A stretch of DNA of 64,000 nucleotides. It comes from Blattabacterium cuenoti. Its GTDB lineage: Bacteria > Bacteroidota > Bacteroidia > Flavobacteriales > Blattabacteriaceae. How positions within the stretch are numbered: position 1 is the first letter of the stretch; every line of letters starts with the position of its first letter. Positions 49,181 through 58,823 of this stretch are shown piece by piece. The DNA is taken from NCBI RefSeq assembly GCF_014251275.1, contig NZ_CP059183.1:268501-332500 (forward strand), in the 5' to 3' direction. The notes beneath the pieces are model-generated. The model searched no databases. It was given only the letters and a program-made list of their open reading frames with translations, and was not told the origin of the DNA. A program made the position numbers and the translations under genes.

Positions 49181-50275
49181 TTATCCTATCATTTTTTTTT
49201 TAATAACTGAATTAATAAAAATATCGAATAAAAATTCGGTATCTGTAGGTCCACTGGTAGCTTCTGGATGAAACTGAACAGAAAAAAAAGGTTTATAATC
49301 ATGAATAATCCCTTCACAAGTATCGTCATTTAAATTCCTAAAAAAAACTTTCCAATCTTTATATAAATTACTTGTATCCAAAACATATCCATGATTTTGT
49401 GAAGTAATGTAACTTTTTCCTGTTTTTAATGATATTACTGGTTGATTATGACTTCTATGTGCATATTGTAATTTTCTAGTTGATCCACCAGCAGCAATTC
49501 CTAAAAGCTGATTTCCTAAACATATTCCAAATATAGGAATGTCTTTATTCATTGCTTTACGTAGATAATGAATAGGTTTATCATAAATTTCTGGATTTCC
49601 TGGCCCATTGGAAATTAATATTCCATCATATTTTTCTTCAGTAAAATTATAATTCCATGGAACTCTTACAATAGTACAGTTTCTATGCAAAAGGCATCTT
49701 AATATATTATTCTTTAATCCAAAATCTAAAAGTAATATTTTATATATTCCATTTCCATATGTTTTTTTTTCTTTAACTGAAACTTTTTCAGAAAGAATAT
49801 CTTTATTTGGATCATAAAAAGGAATATTTTCATTCTCCATCAATATTTTACCCAGTAATGCCCCACCATTTTCCCTAAGTTTTCTCGCTATGAATCTAGT
49901 ATCTACTCCATACAAACCAGGTATTCTATTTTTATACAACCAATTGGATAGAGATTGATACATATTCCAATGATATGGACGTTTTGAATAATAAGAAATA
50001 ATTAATCCTGATATTTGAATTCTATCTGATTCATAAAATTCAGAAATAGTTTCATTTCCGTAAGAAAATGGAGGTACACCATAATTACCTATTATAGGAT
50101 ACGTATAAACTAAAATTTGTCCTTTGTATGAAGGATCAGTAATACTTTCCGGATATCCTGTCATAGATGTATTAAAAACAACTTCTCCTGAAGTAGATAC
50201 AATAGCTCCAAAACATAATGCTTCATATTTTGTCCCATCTTTCAATACTAGCATTCCTTTTTTTCTTTTTTGCAT
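49181..50275 (-). CDS. carA: Carbamoyl-phosphate synthase small subunit
   Basis: Glutamine amidotransferase subunit, 364 residues. The N-terminal domain opens LVLKDGTKYEALCFGA. The class I amidotransferase triad is present: C252 in FGICLGNQLLG, and the histidine and glutamate in VQFHPEATSGPTDTEF. It therefore can take nitrogen from glutamine. It lies between argD (33 bases) and carB (21 bases) in the arginine run, which ties carbamoyl phosphate supply to arginine. Confidence 0.96.
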   Translation of the reverse strand: MQKRKKGMLVLKDGTKYEALCFGAIVSTSGEVVFNTSMTGYPESITDPSYKGQILVYTYPIIGNYGVPPFSYGNETISEFYESDRIQISGLIISYYSKRPYHWNMYQSLSNWLYKNRIPGLYGVDTRFIARKLRENGGALLGKILMENENIPFYDPNKDILSEKVSVKEKKTYGNGIYKILLLDFGLKNNILRCLLHRNCTIVRVPWNYNFTEEKYDGILISNGPGNPEIYDKPIHYLRKAMNKDIPIFGICLGNQLLGIAAGGSTRKLQYAHRSHNQPVISLKTGKSYITSQNHGYVLDTSNLYKDWKVFFRNLNDDTCEGIIHDYKPFFSVQFHPEATSGPTDTEFLFDIFINSVIKKKMIG

Positions 50276-50308
50276 TATTATTTTTTTGTATTATTTTTTT
50301 ACATATTT

Positions 50309-51445
50309 TTATTTATATGATGATAAGGCTTTTCTTAGTTTTTTCAAGAATAGCCATATATGATCTTCATTAATATTTAATGGAGGTAATAATCTTAAAA
50401 CATATGGATTATTAGATGTTCCAATAAAAACATTTTCTCTATAAATTAGAGTATCTTTCAACTTTTTAATGGGAAATTCAAATTCTATTCCTATCATAAG
50501 TCCTCTTCCTCTGATTTTTTTAATCTCTGGAATTAAGTTCATCTCTCTGAAAAGTATTTTTCCCATATTATTTGCATTTTCAATTAGATTTTCATTTTTA
50601 ATTATTTCCAATACAGAAATTCCAGCTGTACAAGCTAAATGATTTCCACCAAAAGTTGTCCCCAACATTCCATGATATGGTTTAAACTTTGGATGTATTA
50701 ATACCCCCCCTATGGGGAACCCATTACCCATTCCTTTAGCAACAGTAATTAAATCAGGTTTTATAAAGTATAATTGATGAGAAAAAAAAACACCAGTTCT
50801 TCCATATCCACTCTGTATTTCGTCAATTATAAGTATAGTATTATATTTATCACATAACTTTTTTATGGAACGAAAAAATATCAATCCAGGATCTATAATT
50901 CCAGATATACCTTGTATTCCTTCTGTAATTACTGCACAAATTTCTCCTTTTTCTAATTCTTTCTCCAATAAAAATAGGTTTTCATAATCTATAAATAAAG
51001 TTTGATGTTGAGCATCAAAAGTAGATACTATTTTATAATTATCTGTTACTGACACACTTCCACTAGTTCTTCCATGAAAAGACCCTTTAAAGGCGATGAA
51101 TTTTTTCTTACCAGTATGAAAAGAAGCAATTTTCAATGCATTTTCATTTGCCTCTGTTCCAGAATTACAAATAAATAAAGAATAATTTTCATATCCTGAA
51201 ATATCTCCAAGAAGATTTGCTAATTTATTTTTTTTAGATATTAAAACACTATTTGAATAATAACAAATCTTATTAATTTGTTTTTTAATAGCATTTATAT
51301 AATACGGATGTGAATGCCCTACGGAAATAACTGCATGGCCTCCATAAAAATCTAAATATTTATTTCCATTTACGTCAAACACATATGCCCCTTCGCTCTT
51401 ATCCAATTCAATATCTAAAATTGGATAAACATCAAATAATTTCAT
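50309..51445 (-). CDS. argD: Acetylornithine aminotransferase
   Basis: Class III PLP aminotransferase of 378 residues that converts N-acylglutamate semialdehyde to N-acylornithine. Motifs are FYGGHAVISVGHSHP, FICNSGTEANENALK, FKGSFHGRTSGSVSV, IIDEIQSGYGRTG at 206-218 and the PLP lysine K237 in TVAKGMGNGFPIGG. It is placed between argC (13 bases) and carA (33 bases). It could also serve succinyl-diaminopimelate transamination in lysine synthesis, as known for ArgD in enterobacteria. Confidence 0.94.
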   Translation of the reverse strand: MKLFDVYPILDIELDKSEGAYVFDVNGNKYLDFYGGHAVISVGHSHPYYINAIKKQINKICYYSNSVLISKKNKLANLLGDISGYENYSLFICNSGTEANENALKIASFHTGKKKFIAFKGSFHGRTSGSVSVTDNYKIVSTFDAQHQTLFIDYENLFLLEKELEKGEICAVITEGIQGISGIIDPGLIFFRSIKKLCDKYNTILIIDEIQSGYGRTGVFFSHQLYFIKPDLITVAKGMGNGFPIGGVLIHPKFKPYHGMLGTTFGGNHLACTAGISVLEIIKNENLIENANNMGKILFREMNLIPEIKKIRGRGLMIGIEFEFPIKKLKDTLIYRENVFIGTSNNPYVLRLLPPLNINEDHIWLFLKKLRKALSSYK

Positions 51446-51458
51446 GTTTGTTTTTTTA

Positions 51459-52436
51459 TTAAAAACGAATAGATTTTAATATTAAACCACATGTTTCTTC
51501 TATGTTAAACATGAGATTCATATTCTGTATAGCTTGTCCAGATGCACCTTTAATAAGGTTATCTATAATGCTTATTATAATCAATTTATTTTTTTCTTTA
51601 GTTATATACAAAATACATTTATTAGTATTTACAACTTGTTTCACATCTACGTTAATATCAGAAATATGAACAAATGGATGATCATTATAATATTTTTTAT
51701 ATATAGTATTATTGTCTTCTAAAGATATATCAGTTTCAGTGTATGTAGTAGATATTATACCTCTAGTAAAGTTTCCCCTATAGGGTACAAAATAAATTTT
51801 AGATACAAAATTATTTTGTACTTTATTAATGATTTGTTCTATTTCACATAAATGTTGATGTGTAAATATCTTATAAGCAGAAATGTTGTTATTTCTCCAA
51901 CTAAAGTGACTTGTTTCACTGTGTTCTTTACCAGATCCTGTAGAACCAGTTATAGCACTTATATGAATGTTTTTTTTTAACAAATTATTTTTAGCTAATG
52001 GTAAAATAGATAGAATAATAGATGTAGCAAAACATCCAGGATTTGCTATATTATCTGATTGTCTAATTATATTTTTTTGTAACTCCGGTAATCCGTATAT
52101 AAAATTTCTTTTTTTAAAAGTAGAATTTTCTATCATTCTAAAATCTTGACTTAGGTCAATTACTTTTATTTTATCTGATATATTAAATAATTCTTTTTTA
52201 GATCTTCCGTGTCCTGAACATAGAAATATTATATCTAATTCATCATTTTTTATTTCATTAGAGAATTTAATATTATTAACATCTCCTAATAAATCTGAAT
52301 GAATAAGATGTAGGTAAGTTCCTGGGGAACTTCTACTAACTATATTTCTAATATTTACTTTTGGGTGATGGATCATTAACCTAATTAACTCTCCAGCAGT
52401 ATATCCAGTACCTCCTATTATACCTACTTCAACCAT
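51459..52436 (-). CDS. argC: N-acetyl-gamma-glutamyl-phosphate reductase
   Basis: NADPH-dependent reduction of N-acylglutamyl phosphate to the semialdehyde. The protein has 325 residues. The Rossmann motif VGIIGGTGYTAGELIRL is at 4-20, the catalytic cysteine C135 is in NPGCFATS, and ITGSTGSGKEHSETSHF and VPYRGNFTRGI are typical. Its ATG shares one base with the argG stop (TAATG at 52434-52438), so translation is likely coupled. Confidence 0.95.
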   Translation of the reverse strand: MVEVGIIGGTGYTAGELIRLMIHHPKVNIRNIVSRSSPGTYLHLIHSDLLGDVNNIKFSNEIKNDELDIIFLCSGHGRSKKELFNISDKIKVIDLSQDFRMIENSTFKKRNFIYGLPELQKNIIRQSDNIANPGCFATSIILSILPLAKNNLLKKNIHISAITGSTGSGKEHSETSHFSWRNNNISAYKIFTHQHLCEIEQIINKVQNNFVSKIYFVPYRGNFTRGIISTTYTETDISLEDNNTIYKKYYNDHPFVHISDINVDVKQVVNTNKCILYITKEKNKLIIISIIDNLIKGASGQAIQNMNLMFNIEETCGLILKSIRF

Positions 52437-54193
52437 TATTCTTCATTATTTAAATTATGATATATTCTCATTTGATTACTAAAAATTTCCGTGAATCCTT
52501 TTACATCTTCAGCCGTCCAAGTATTATTCATTTCACCATAATGGGCCGCGTTAGATGATGACATTAAATCAAATTTAGATTTTATACCTACTAAATGAAA
52601 TCTATAAGGATACAATATAATATTTACAGTCCCTGTTAATCTTTTTTGTGTACTTATAAGAAATTTTTCTATATCTCTCATAACCGGATCTAAATATTGA
52701 GCTTCGTGAAGTAACATCCCATACCAATTAGCCAATTGTTCTTTACAATAAAGTTGCCATTTTGTAAGTATGTGTTTTTCTAATAAATGATGAGCTTTAA
52801 TAATAATTATTGCAGCTGAGGCTTCAAATGCAACTCTTCCTTTAATTCCCAAAATAGTATCTCCTATATGGACATCTCTACCTATAGCAAATTCTGATGC
52901 TATTTTCCCTATTTTTATTATATTTTTTACGGCATTTCCTTTTTCTTTATTTACACTTACTAATTCTCCTTTTTCAAATTCTAATTCTAAATTTTCACTT
53001 GTATTTTTTTTAAGTCTAGTTGGATATGCTTTTTCTGGAAAATCATTATGAGAAGTTAAGGTCTCTTTTCCACCTATACTTGTCCCCCAAATTCCTTTAT
53101 TTATTGAGTATTCAAACTCATCCCACACCATAAATATCCCACTATCTTTTAAATACTTAATTTCTTCTATCCTAGACATTTTCATATCTCTTATAGGGGT
53201 TAATGTAATTTTATCTGGACAAATAATTTTGAATGCTGTATCAAATCTTACTTGATCATTTCCTGCTCCAGTACTTCCGTGAGCAATTGCTTTTGCTTTA
53301 ACATTACTTGCATATTCTGCTATTTTAATAGCTTGAAAAATTCTTTCAGATCCTACTGAAAGTGGATATGTATTATTCTTTAAAATGTTTCCAAATATAA
53401 GATATTTAATACAATTTTGATAATATTCTTCTATTGCATCAATAGTTTTGTGAGACATTGCTCCAATACTTAGGGCTCTATCTTCAATAACTTTTAATTC
53501 TTCTTTATTAAAACCTCCTGTATTAATAATAACTGTATGGACTTCATATTCTTTCTGTATGAGATATTTTAAACAAAAAGATGTGTCTAATCCTCCACTA
53601 TAAGCCAGTAATATTTTATCTCCTATATACAAACAATTTTTACTTTTATTTGTAAATGAAGAAATTTTTCTAGGGTTATACAAAAGACCAGTGCACAAAC
53701 ACATTTTTTTTTTGTTACGTATTAATATGTCAAAATTTGCACAACTTTTACAGCCTTTCCAAAATTCTTCTGATTTAGTAATTTTACTAAAAGAAACGGG
53801 CTTAAATCCTAAATCTGTATTTATTTTAATAACAGTATTGTTTGTAGTAATACTAAAAATTTTTGAGTTTGGAAATTTTTTTCTAGATAGGTTAAAAATT
53901 TCTAATTTTATAATCTTTGCTAGCCCATTTTTTCTAAATTCAGGAAATACAATTAATCCAGAATTAACTATGAATTCTTTATTTTGAAAAACATCAATAT
54001 AACTAAATCCTGCTAAATTTTTATTGAAGAAAGCAATTACAGCAAATCCATCAACCATTTTAGATTTAATGTATTCTGGATCTTTTTTTGCAATTCCAGT
54101 TCCTCTAATTTTTGCTGATTCCTGAATTTTTTGGCAAATTATATCAGCATATTTTGTATCCTCGGCATTAGATACTCTAACTTTTATTTTCAT
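52436..54193 (-). CDS. argG: GNAT acetyltransferase-argininosuccinate synthase fusion
   Basis: One open frame of 585 residues. Residues 1 to about 170 form a GNAT domain with acetyl-CoA motif FPEFRKNGLAKII at 83-95, ending in a cysteine-rich tail (GCKSC, MCLCTG). From about 192 comes argininosuccinate synthase, which joins citrulline and aspartate: P-loop AYSGGLDTSF at 197-206, AHGSTGAGNDQVRFD, GTSIGGKETL and SSNAAHYGEMN. In many flavobacteria these are adjacent separate genes as I recall; the GNAT is presumed to make N-acylglutamate. No ATG precedes the ArgG part; a TTG at 53630-53632 (L188) is the only internal start seen. It leads the arginine run. Confidence 0.92.
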   Translation of the reverse strand: MKIKVRVSNAEDTKYADIICQKIQESAKIRGTGIAKKDPEYIKSKMVDGFAVIAFFNKNLAGFSYIDVFQNKEFIVNSGLIVFPEFRKNGLAKIIKLEIFNLSRKKFPNSKIFSITTNNTVIKINTDLGFKPVSFSKITKSEEFWKGCKSCANFDILIRNKKKMCLCTGLLYNPRKISSFTNKSKNCLYIGDKILLAYSGGLDTSFCLKYLIQKEYEVHTVIINTGGFNKEELKVIEDRALSIGAMSHKTIDAIEEYYQNCIKYLIFGNILKNNTYPLSVGSERIFQAIKIAEYASNVKAKAIAHGSTGAGNDQVRFDTAFKIICPDKITLTPIRDMKMSRIEEIKYLKDSGIFMVWDEFEYSINKGIWGTSIGGKETLTSHNDFPEKAYPTRLKKNTSENLELEFEKGELVSVNKEKGNAVKNIIKIGKIASEFAIGRDVHIGDTILGIKGRVAFEASAAIIIIKAHHLLEKHILTKWQLYCKEQLANWYGMLLHEAQYLDPVMRDIEKFLISTQKRLTGTVNIILYPYRFHLVGIKSKFDLMSSSNAAHYGEMNNTWTAEDVKGFTEIFSNQMRIYHNLNNEE

Positions 54194-54335
54194 TCTTGAA
54201 AAACAACACTAACTAAATGAATTTTTTTGCAATTGTAATGTAAAAAAAATAATAGTATATTATATAACATACAAATTTTTATTATATTCATCAAATACAA
54301 ATTTAACAAAGTCTTTAAACTACTTTTACATATAC
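54194..54335. other. Leader region of the arginine run
   Basis: The 142 bases between the dnaE stop and the fused argG start, very A+T-rich. The arginine operon promoter should lie here if it is not read through from dnaE. TTTG elements occur on the minus strand but none has a well-spaced TAnnTTTG partner, and no ARG box was recognised. No gene or RNA is seen. Confidence 0.4.
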
Positions 54336-57300
54336 TTAATTTAAACAAAAATCTACACCTTCTATTTTTTCCAATGTTTTTAAGAAAATTGAATCTATAT
54401 TAACTTTGTATTTATCTGATTTAAAATTCAATAATATATTATTTTCTTTTTCATATAATACAATTTCTATATTTTTATTTCCAATTTTTTTAGAAAACAA
54501 TTCTTCAAGATTTTTTATTAGAATATTGTCTAAATTTTTTAGATTAATTTTTATAACTAGTTTAGTTACTAAACTAGTTAATATAGTACTCAAATTATAC
54601 ATATACAATATACTAGTTTTATATTCTTTGTATCGTGATTTATCTATAGAAATACATAAGTATAAAAGATTATTTTTAAATAAAAGAGATTCATATTTTG
54701 AATATGTTTTTCCATAAATTCTAAATTCCTTAGAACCATGGTAATCTTCTAAAATAAAAATTCCGTATTTAATACCACTATATGAACTTTTTTCTATTGA
54801 AGATATAATTCCACATATATAGACTCTTTTTCCCAACATAGAACTAATATATTTTCTTTCTTTAAATTTTTCTATACTAAAATTAGTAAGATATTTTTTT
54901 TCATAGTAAAATTCATCTAAAGGATGAGAAGATGCATATATACCTAATACTTCTTTTTCTTTAGATAATTTATATATATTACTCCATTTATCAGTACTAT
55001 TATTGTTACTTTTTAGTAAATCATAACTAATAGTTATATTATTTTTTTTATTTTTAGTTTTTGATTTGTATTTTGATTCAAATCGAATAATTTTTTCCAA
55101 AGTATTCAATTTTTCATCACTTTGTATTTTAAAATATTGTTCTCTACTAACACAAAAAGAATCTAGTGATCCTGATAAAATTAAATTTTCTAAAGTTTTT
55201 TTGTTTACTACTCGTAAGTCAACTCTCTTAACTAAATCAAAAATAGATAAAAATGATCCATTTTTTATTCTATCATCAAGAATTACTTTTACAGCATTTT
55301 TACCTACACCTTTTATTCCAGAAAGACCAAATCGTATAATATTTTTTCCAGTTATTTTAAAAGAAGAACAACTTTCATTTATATCTGGCCCTATAACAGA
55401 TATTTTCATGTTTTTGCACTCTTCTATAAAGAAAGTTAAATTCTTAATATTATTCATATTATTACTTAATACAGATGCCATATATTCACATGGAAAATGG
55501 ACTTTTAAATAAGCAGTTTTGAATGCTATATAAGCATAACAAGTAGCATGAGATTTATTAAATGCATAACAAGAAAAATATTCCCAATCTTTCCATATTT
55601 TTTCTAAAATGTTTTTATTATATCCTTTATTTATAGCTTGATAAATAAATTTTGATTTCATTTTATCAAGAATATCTTTTTGTTTTTTACCCATAGCTTT
55701 TCTCAATACATCTGCTTCTCCTTTACTAAAATTTGCTAGTTTTTGAGCAATTAACATCACTTGTTCTTGATATATTGTTATTCCATATGTTTCTATCAAA
55801 ATTTCTTTCATTTCTGGAAAATCATAATTTATTAATTCTTTTCCATGTTTTCTAGATATAAAATTTGGAATATATTTCATAGGTCCTGGCCTATATAAAG
55901 CATTCATTGCTATTATATCATTGAATTTATCAGGTTTTAATTTTCTTAAATATTTTCGCATACCTAGAGATTCATATTGAAATATTCCTATTGTTTTTCC
56001 TTTTTTAAAAAGATTTAAAGTATTTACATCTTCTATAGAAAATGAAATATCCGAAATATTTGTGCTATTTTTAATATTTGTTACTGTATTTTTTATAATT
56101 GTTAAAGTTTTTAGTCCTAATAAATCTATTTTTAACAGTCCTATAAGTTCAACTGCAATAGAATCATATTGTGTCAGTAATAAATTGGAATCTTTTGAAA
56201 TAGAAACAGGAATATATTCTATTATGTCATAAGGAGTAATAATAATTCCACAAGCATGAATTCCTGTACTCCTAATAGTCCCTTCTAATGAAAGTGCCTT
56301 TTTTAACACTTTACCTGATAAATTTGAAGGATGATTGAATAATTTTTTAAGTTTATATATATTATTTATTTCTTCTCTTTTCATTTTTACAAATGAATAA
56401 TCTTCTGAAAATAAATTTTTCAAAGACATTGTATTTGGAACCATTTTAGCTATTTTGTCGGTTTCTTTCAAAGAAAGGCCTAAAACTCGTCCTACATCAC
56501 GAATAGATGTTTTTGCTCCCATAGTAGAATAAGTTATAATTTGTGCTACTCTGTTTTTACCATATTTTTTTACAATCCATTCAATAATTTTTTCTCGTCC
56601 TACATCGTCAAAATCAATATCTATATCCGGTAAATTTATTCTATCAGGATTTAAAAATCGTTCAAAAAGCAAATGGTATTTTATTGGATCTATGTTGGTA
56701 ATCCCTATACAATATGCTACTACTGATCCAGCTACTGATCCTCTTCCGGGACCAACTGTAATATTCATTTTTTTAGCTTGTAATATTAAACTCCTAACAA
56801 GTAGAAAATATCCAGGATATTTAATTTTCTCTATTATTCCCAATTCGAAATGGATTCTATTTTTCACTTCATAAGTGATATTTTTGTATCGTTTTTTAGC
56901 TCCTTCATAAGTAATTTTTTTCAAAAAATTATTTTCTGCTTTATGTTCTTCATCTATTGTATTTACTAAATCTAAATTATTTGAAATTTTAAATTTTGGT
57001 AGTGATATATTATTAGATTTAGATATAGATATATTATAAACTTCTATTTTACTTATTAATTCATTTAGAAAATCAAAAGATTCTGGAAAGTCTGAAAAAA
57101 GATCTTTCATTTCTTCTGAACTTTTAAAATAATATTCATTATTAGGAAAACCTGATCTATATCCTACTCCTTTTCCTATAGGAGTAGATTGCTTAACTCC
57201 ATTTTTTATACATAGTAAAATATCATGAACATTAGATTCTTTTTTTTCCAAATAAAATACATTATTCTGTATAATGTATTTTACATTATGTCTTATTGAA

Positions 57301-58682
57301 AATTTAATAAGAATATCATTAACATAATTTTCTTCTTTTAATCCGTGACGTAATAATTCAACGTAAAAATCATCTTCAAATAATTCTTTCCACCATAAAA
57401 AAACCTTTTCTGCTTTTCTCTCTCCATAATTTAATATAGTATAAGGGATTTCTGCATTAATATCTCCAGTAAGAGCGATTAAGTTATCTTTATAATTTTC
57501 TATTATTTTTTTTCCAATTCTTGGTATTCCTGAATATAATCCTTCTGTAAATCCTATAGAACAAAGTTTAGATAGATTTCTAAATCCTTTTTTGTTTTTA
57601 GATAAAAAAACTTGTTGATATCTCTTGTCTGGGACTTCTTTTGTAAATTTTTTTTTTGAGTAGTTTTCTGAAATAAATATTTCACATCCGACAATTCCTT
57701 TTATTGATTTATAAGGATGATATTTTTCATTTATTCTATTAATAGCATTTAAAAAATAAAAAGAGCCCATAAGATTTCCATAATCTGTAATTCCTACAGC
57801 TGGCATATTAAAACTAATTGCCTTATTAATTAAAGATTTTATATTTATTGTTGAATGTAAAATAGAGAAGTGAGTATGATTATGGATTTGAGAATATTTT
57901 TTTCTATCAAATTCTTTTTTTTCTTCTTTTGAAAAAGTTTTTTTTATCCCATACCCATATTTTATTATTGTATTTTTCTTTTTTAAATTTAAAAGTAAAT
58001 AAGGATTTTTATACTTATTTTTGAATAATGTAGTATATAAAGGAATTGTACATTCATGTTTATTTTTGAATTTATTTATAATTTTCTCTTCTATCCCTAC
58101 TTCTTTATGAGATATTATTCCTATACGTAATAGTTCTAAAAAACATCTAGAAGTAGATATTACATCATAATAAGAATTATGTGAATTTGAAAACTTTTCA
58201 TTGAAAAGCTTTTGGTATAATTCAGATAACGTAGGCCATTTAAATTTTTTTTGTGTTCTTTTAAGTTTACAATAAGACATTGATAGTATCTTGGTATCTA
58301 AGATTTTCTTATTTTTCAAATAAATATCTTTGTTTTTTCTAAAATATTCGCATTGAATAACTTTTATATCATAATCTATATTATGTCCAACTATACATGT
58401 TGATTTTTCAACGTATTTTCTAAATTTAGAAAGTACAAAATTTAAATTATGTCCAAATTCATCGGCTATATCATTAGTAATTCCATGAATTTTGAATGCA
58501 TTAAAAGGAATATCATAATTTTCTGGTTTTATAATATAATTTTCGAATTCTATTATATTTCCCATAACATCATAAACTTGCCAAGAGAATTGTACAATTC
58601 TAGGCCAATTGTCAGTATTGTAAATAGGTAAATTATAAGACACGGGGAGTCCTGTCGTCTCTGTATCAATAATGAGGTACAT
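54336..58682 (-). CDS. dnaE: DNA polymerase III alpha subunit with N-terminal exonuclease domain
   Basis: Main replicative polymerase, 1448 residues. Residues 1-195 are a DnaQ-like 3'-5' exonuclease: DTETTG at 6-11, HGITND, GHNIDYDI and the final H-x4-D in HNSYYDV. The PHP domain follows (HNHTHFSILHSTINI), then the C-family polymerase with PDIDIDFDD near 690, NKSHATCYAYIAFK, the HhH region and an OB domain (VYICGIISSI). The built-in exonuclease means no separate epsilon subunit need be present. Two long hairpins occur in it (54554-54580, 57253-57283). Confidence 0.95.
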   Translation of the reverse strand: MYLIIDTETTGLPVSYNLPIYNTDNWPRIVQFSWQVYDVMGNIIEFENYIIKPENYDIPFNAFKIHGITNDIADEFGHNLNFVLSKFRKYVEKSTCIVGHNIDYDIKVIQCEYFRKNKDIYLKNKKILDTKILSMSYCKLKRTQKKFKWPTLSELYQKLFNEKFSNSHNSYYDVISTSRCFLELLRIGIISHKEVGIEEKIINKFKNKHECTIPLYTTLFKNKYKNPYLLLNLKKKNTIIKYGYGIKKTFSKEEKKEFDRKKYSQIHNHTHFSILHSTINIKSLINKAISFNMPAVGITDYGNLMGSFYFLNAINRINEKYHPYKSIKGIVGCEIFISENYSKKKFTKEVPDKRYQQVFLSKNKKGFRNLSKLCSIGFTEGLYSGIPRIGKKIIENYKDNLIALTGDINAEIPYTILNYGERKAEKVFLWWKELFEDDFYVELLRHGLKEENYVNDILIKFSIRHNVKYIIQNNVFYLEKKESNVHDILLCIKNGVKQSTPIGKGVGYRSGFPNNEYYFKSSEEMKDLFSDFPESFDFLNELISKIEVYNISISKSNNISLPKFKISNNLDLVNTIDEEHKAENNFLKKITYEGAKKRYKNITYEVKNRIHFELGIIEKIKYPGYFLLVRSLILQAKKMNITVGPGRGSVAGSVVAYCIGITNIDPIKYHLLFERFLNPDRINLPDIDIDFDDVGREKIIEWIVKKYGKNRVAQIITYSTMGAKTSIRDVGRVLGLSLKETDKIAKMVPNTMSLKNLFSEDYSFVKMKREEINNIYKLKKLFNHPSNLSGKVLKKALSLEGTIRSTGIHACGIIITPYDIIEYIPVSISKDSNLLLTQYDSIAVELIGLLKIDLLGLKTLTIIKNTVTNIKNSTNISDISFSIEDVNTLNLFKKGKTIGIFQYESLGMRKYLRKLKPDKFNDIIAMNALYRPGPMKYIPNFISRKHGKELINYDFPEMKEILIETYGITIYQEQVMLIAQKLANFSKGEADVLRKAMGKKQKDILDKMKSKFIYQAINKGYNKNILEKIWKDWEYFSCYAFNKSHATCYAYIAFKTAYLKVHFPCEYMASVLSNNMNNIKNLTFFIEECKNMKISVIGPDINESCSSFKITGKNIIRFGLSGIKGVGKNAVKVILDDRIKNGSFLSIFDLVKRVDLRVVNKKTLENLILSGSLDSFCVSREQYFKIQSDEKLNTLEKIIRFESKYKSKTKNKKNNITISYDLLKSNNNSTDKWSNIYKLSKEKEVLGIYASSHPLDEFYYEKKYLTNFSIEKFKERKYISSMLGKRVYICGIISSIEKSSYSGIKYGIFILEDYHGSKEFRIYGKTYSKYESLLFKNNLLYLCISIDKSRYKEYKTSILYMYNLSTILTSLVTKLVIKINLKNLDNILIKNLEELFSKKIGNKNIEIVLYEKENNILLNFKSDKYKVNIDSIFLKTLEKIEGVDFCLN
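54554..54580. repeat. 12-bp hairpin near the 3' end of dnaE
   Basis: Arms TAACTAGTTTAG (54554-54565) and CTAAACTAGTTA (54569-54580) are exact reverse complements with a three-base loop. It lies about 75 codons before the dnaE stop, within coding sequence. Confidence 0.65.
57253..57283. repeat. 13-bp hairpin inside dnaE
   Basis: Arms TAAAATACATTAT (57253-57265) and ATAATGTATTTTA (57271-57283) pair perfectly around a five-base loop. It lies in the coding region between the PHP and polymerase parts. Confidence 0.65.
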
Positions 58683-58823
58683 TTTATTTGAATTAGTAAT
58701 AGAAAAGTTACTGAAAAAATAGTTAGTTTTGTAACATCTTTTTTTTTCATTAAAATACTGAACAAATAAAATTATTTTATCTGTTTTTTATTCTTAATTT
58801 TTAAATAAAAAAAATATTATATT

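Noticed and set aside
53610..53635. AGGAG in the GNAT-ArgG linker as a ribosome binding site for a separate ArgG
   Set aside because: No standard start codon follows at the right distance, and the other genes here do not use such sites.
55066..55512. A 148-codon plus-strand open frame
   Set aside because: It is the reverse strand of well-conserved dnaE coding sequence and has no recognisable domain.
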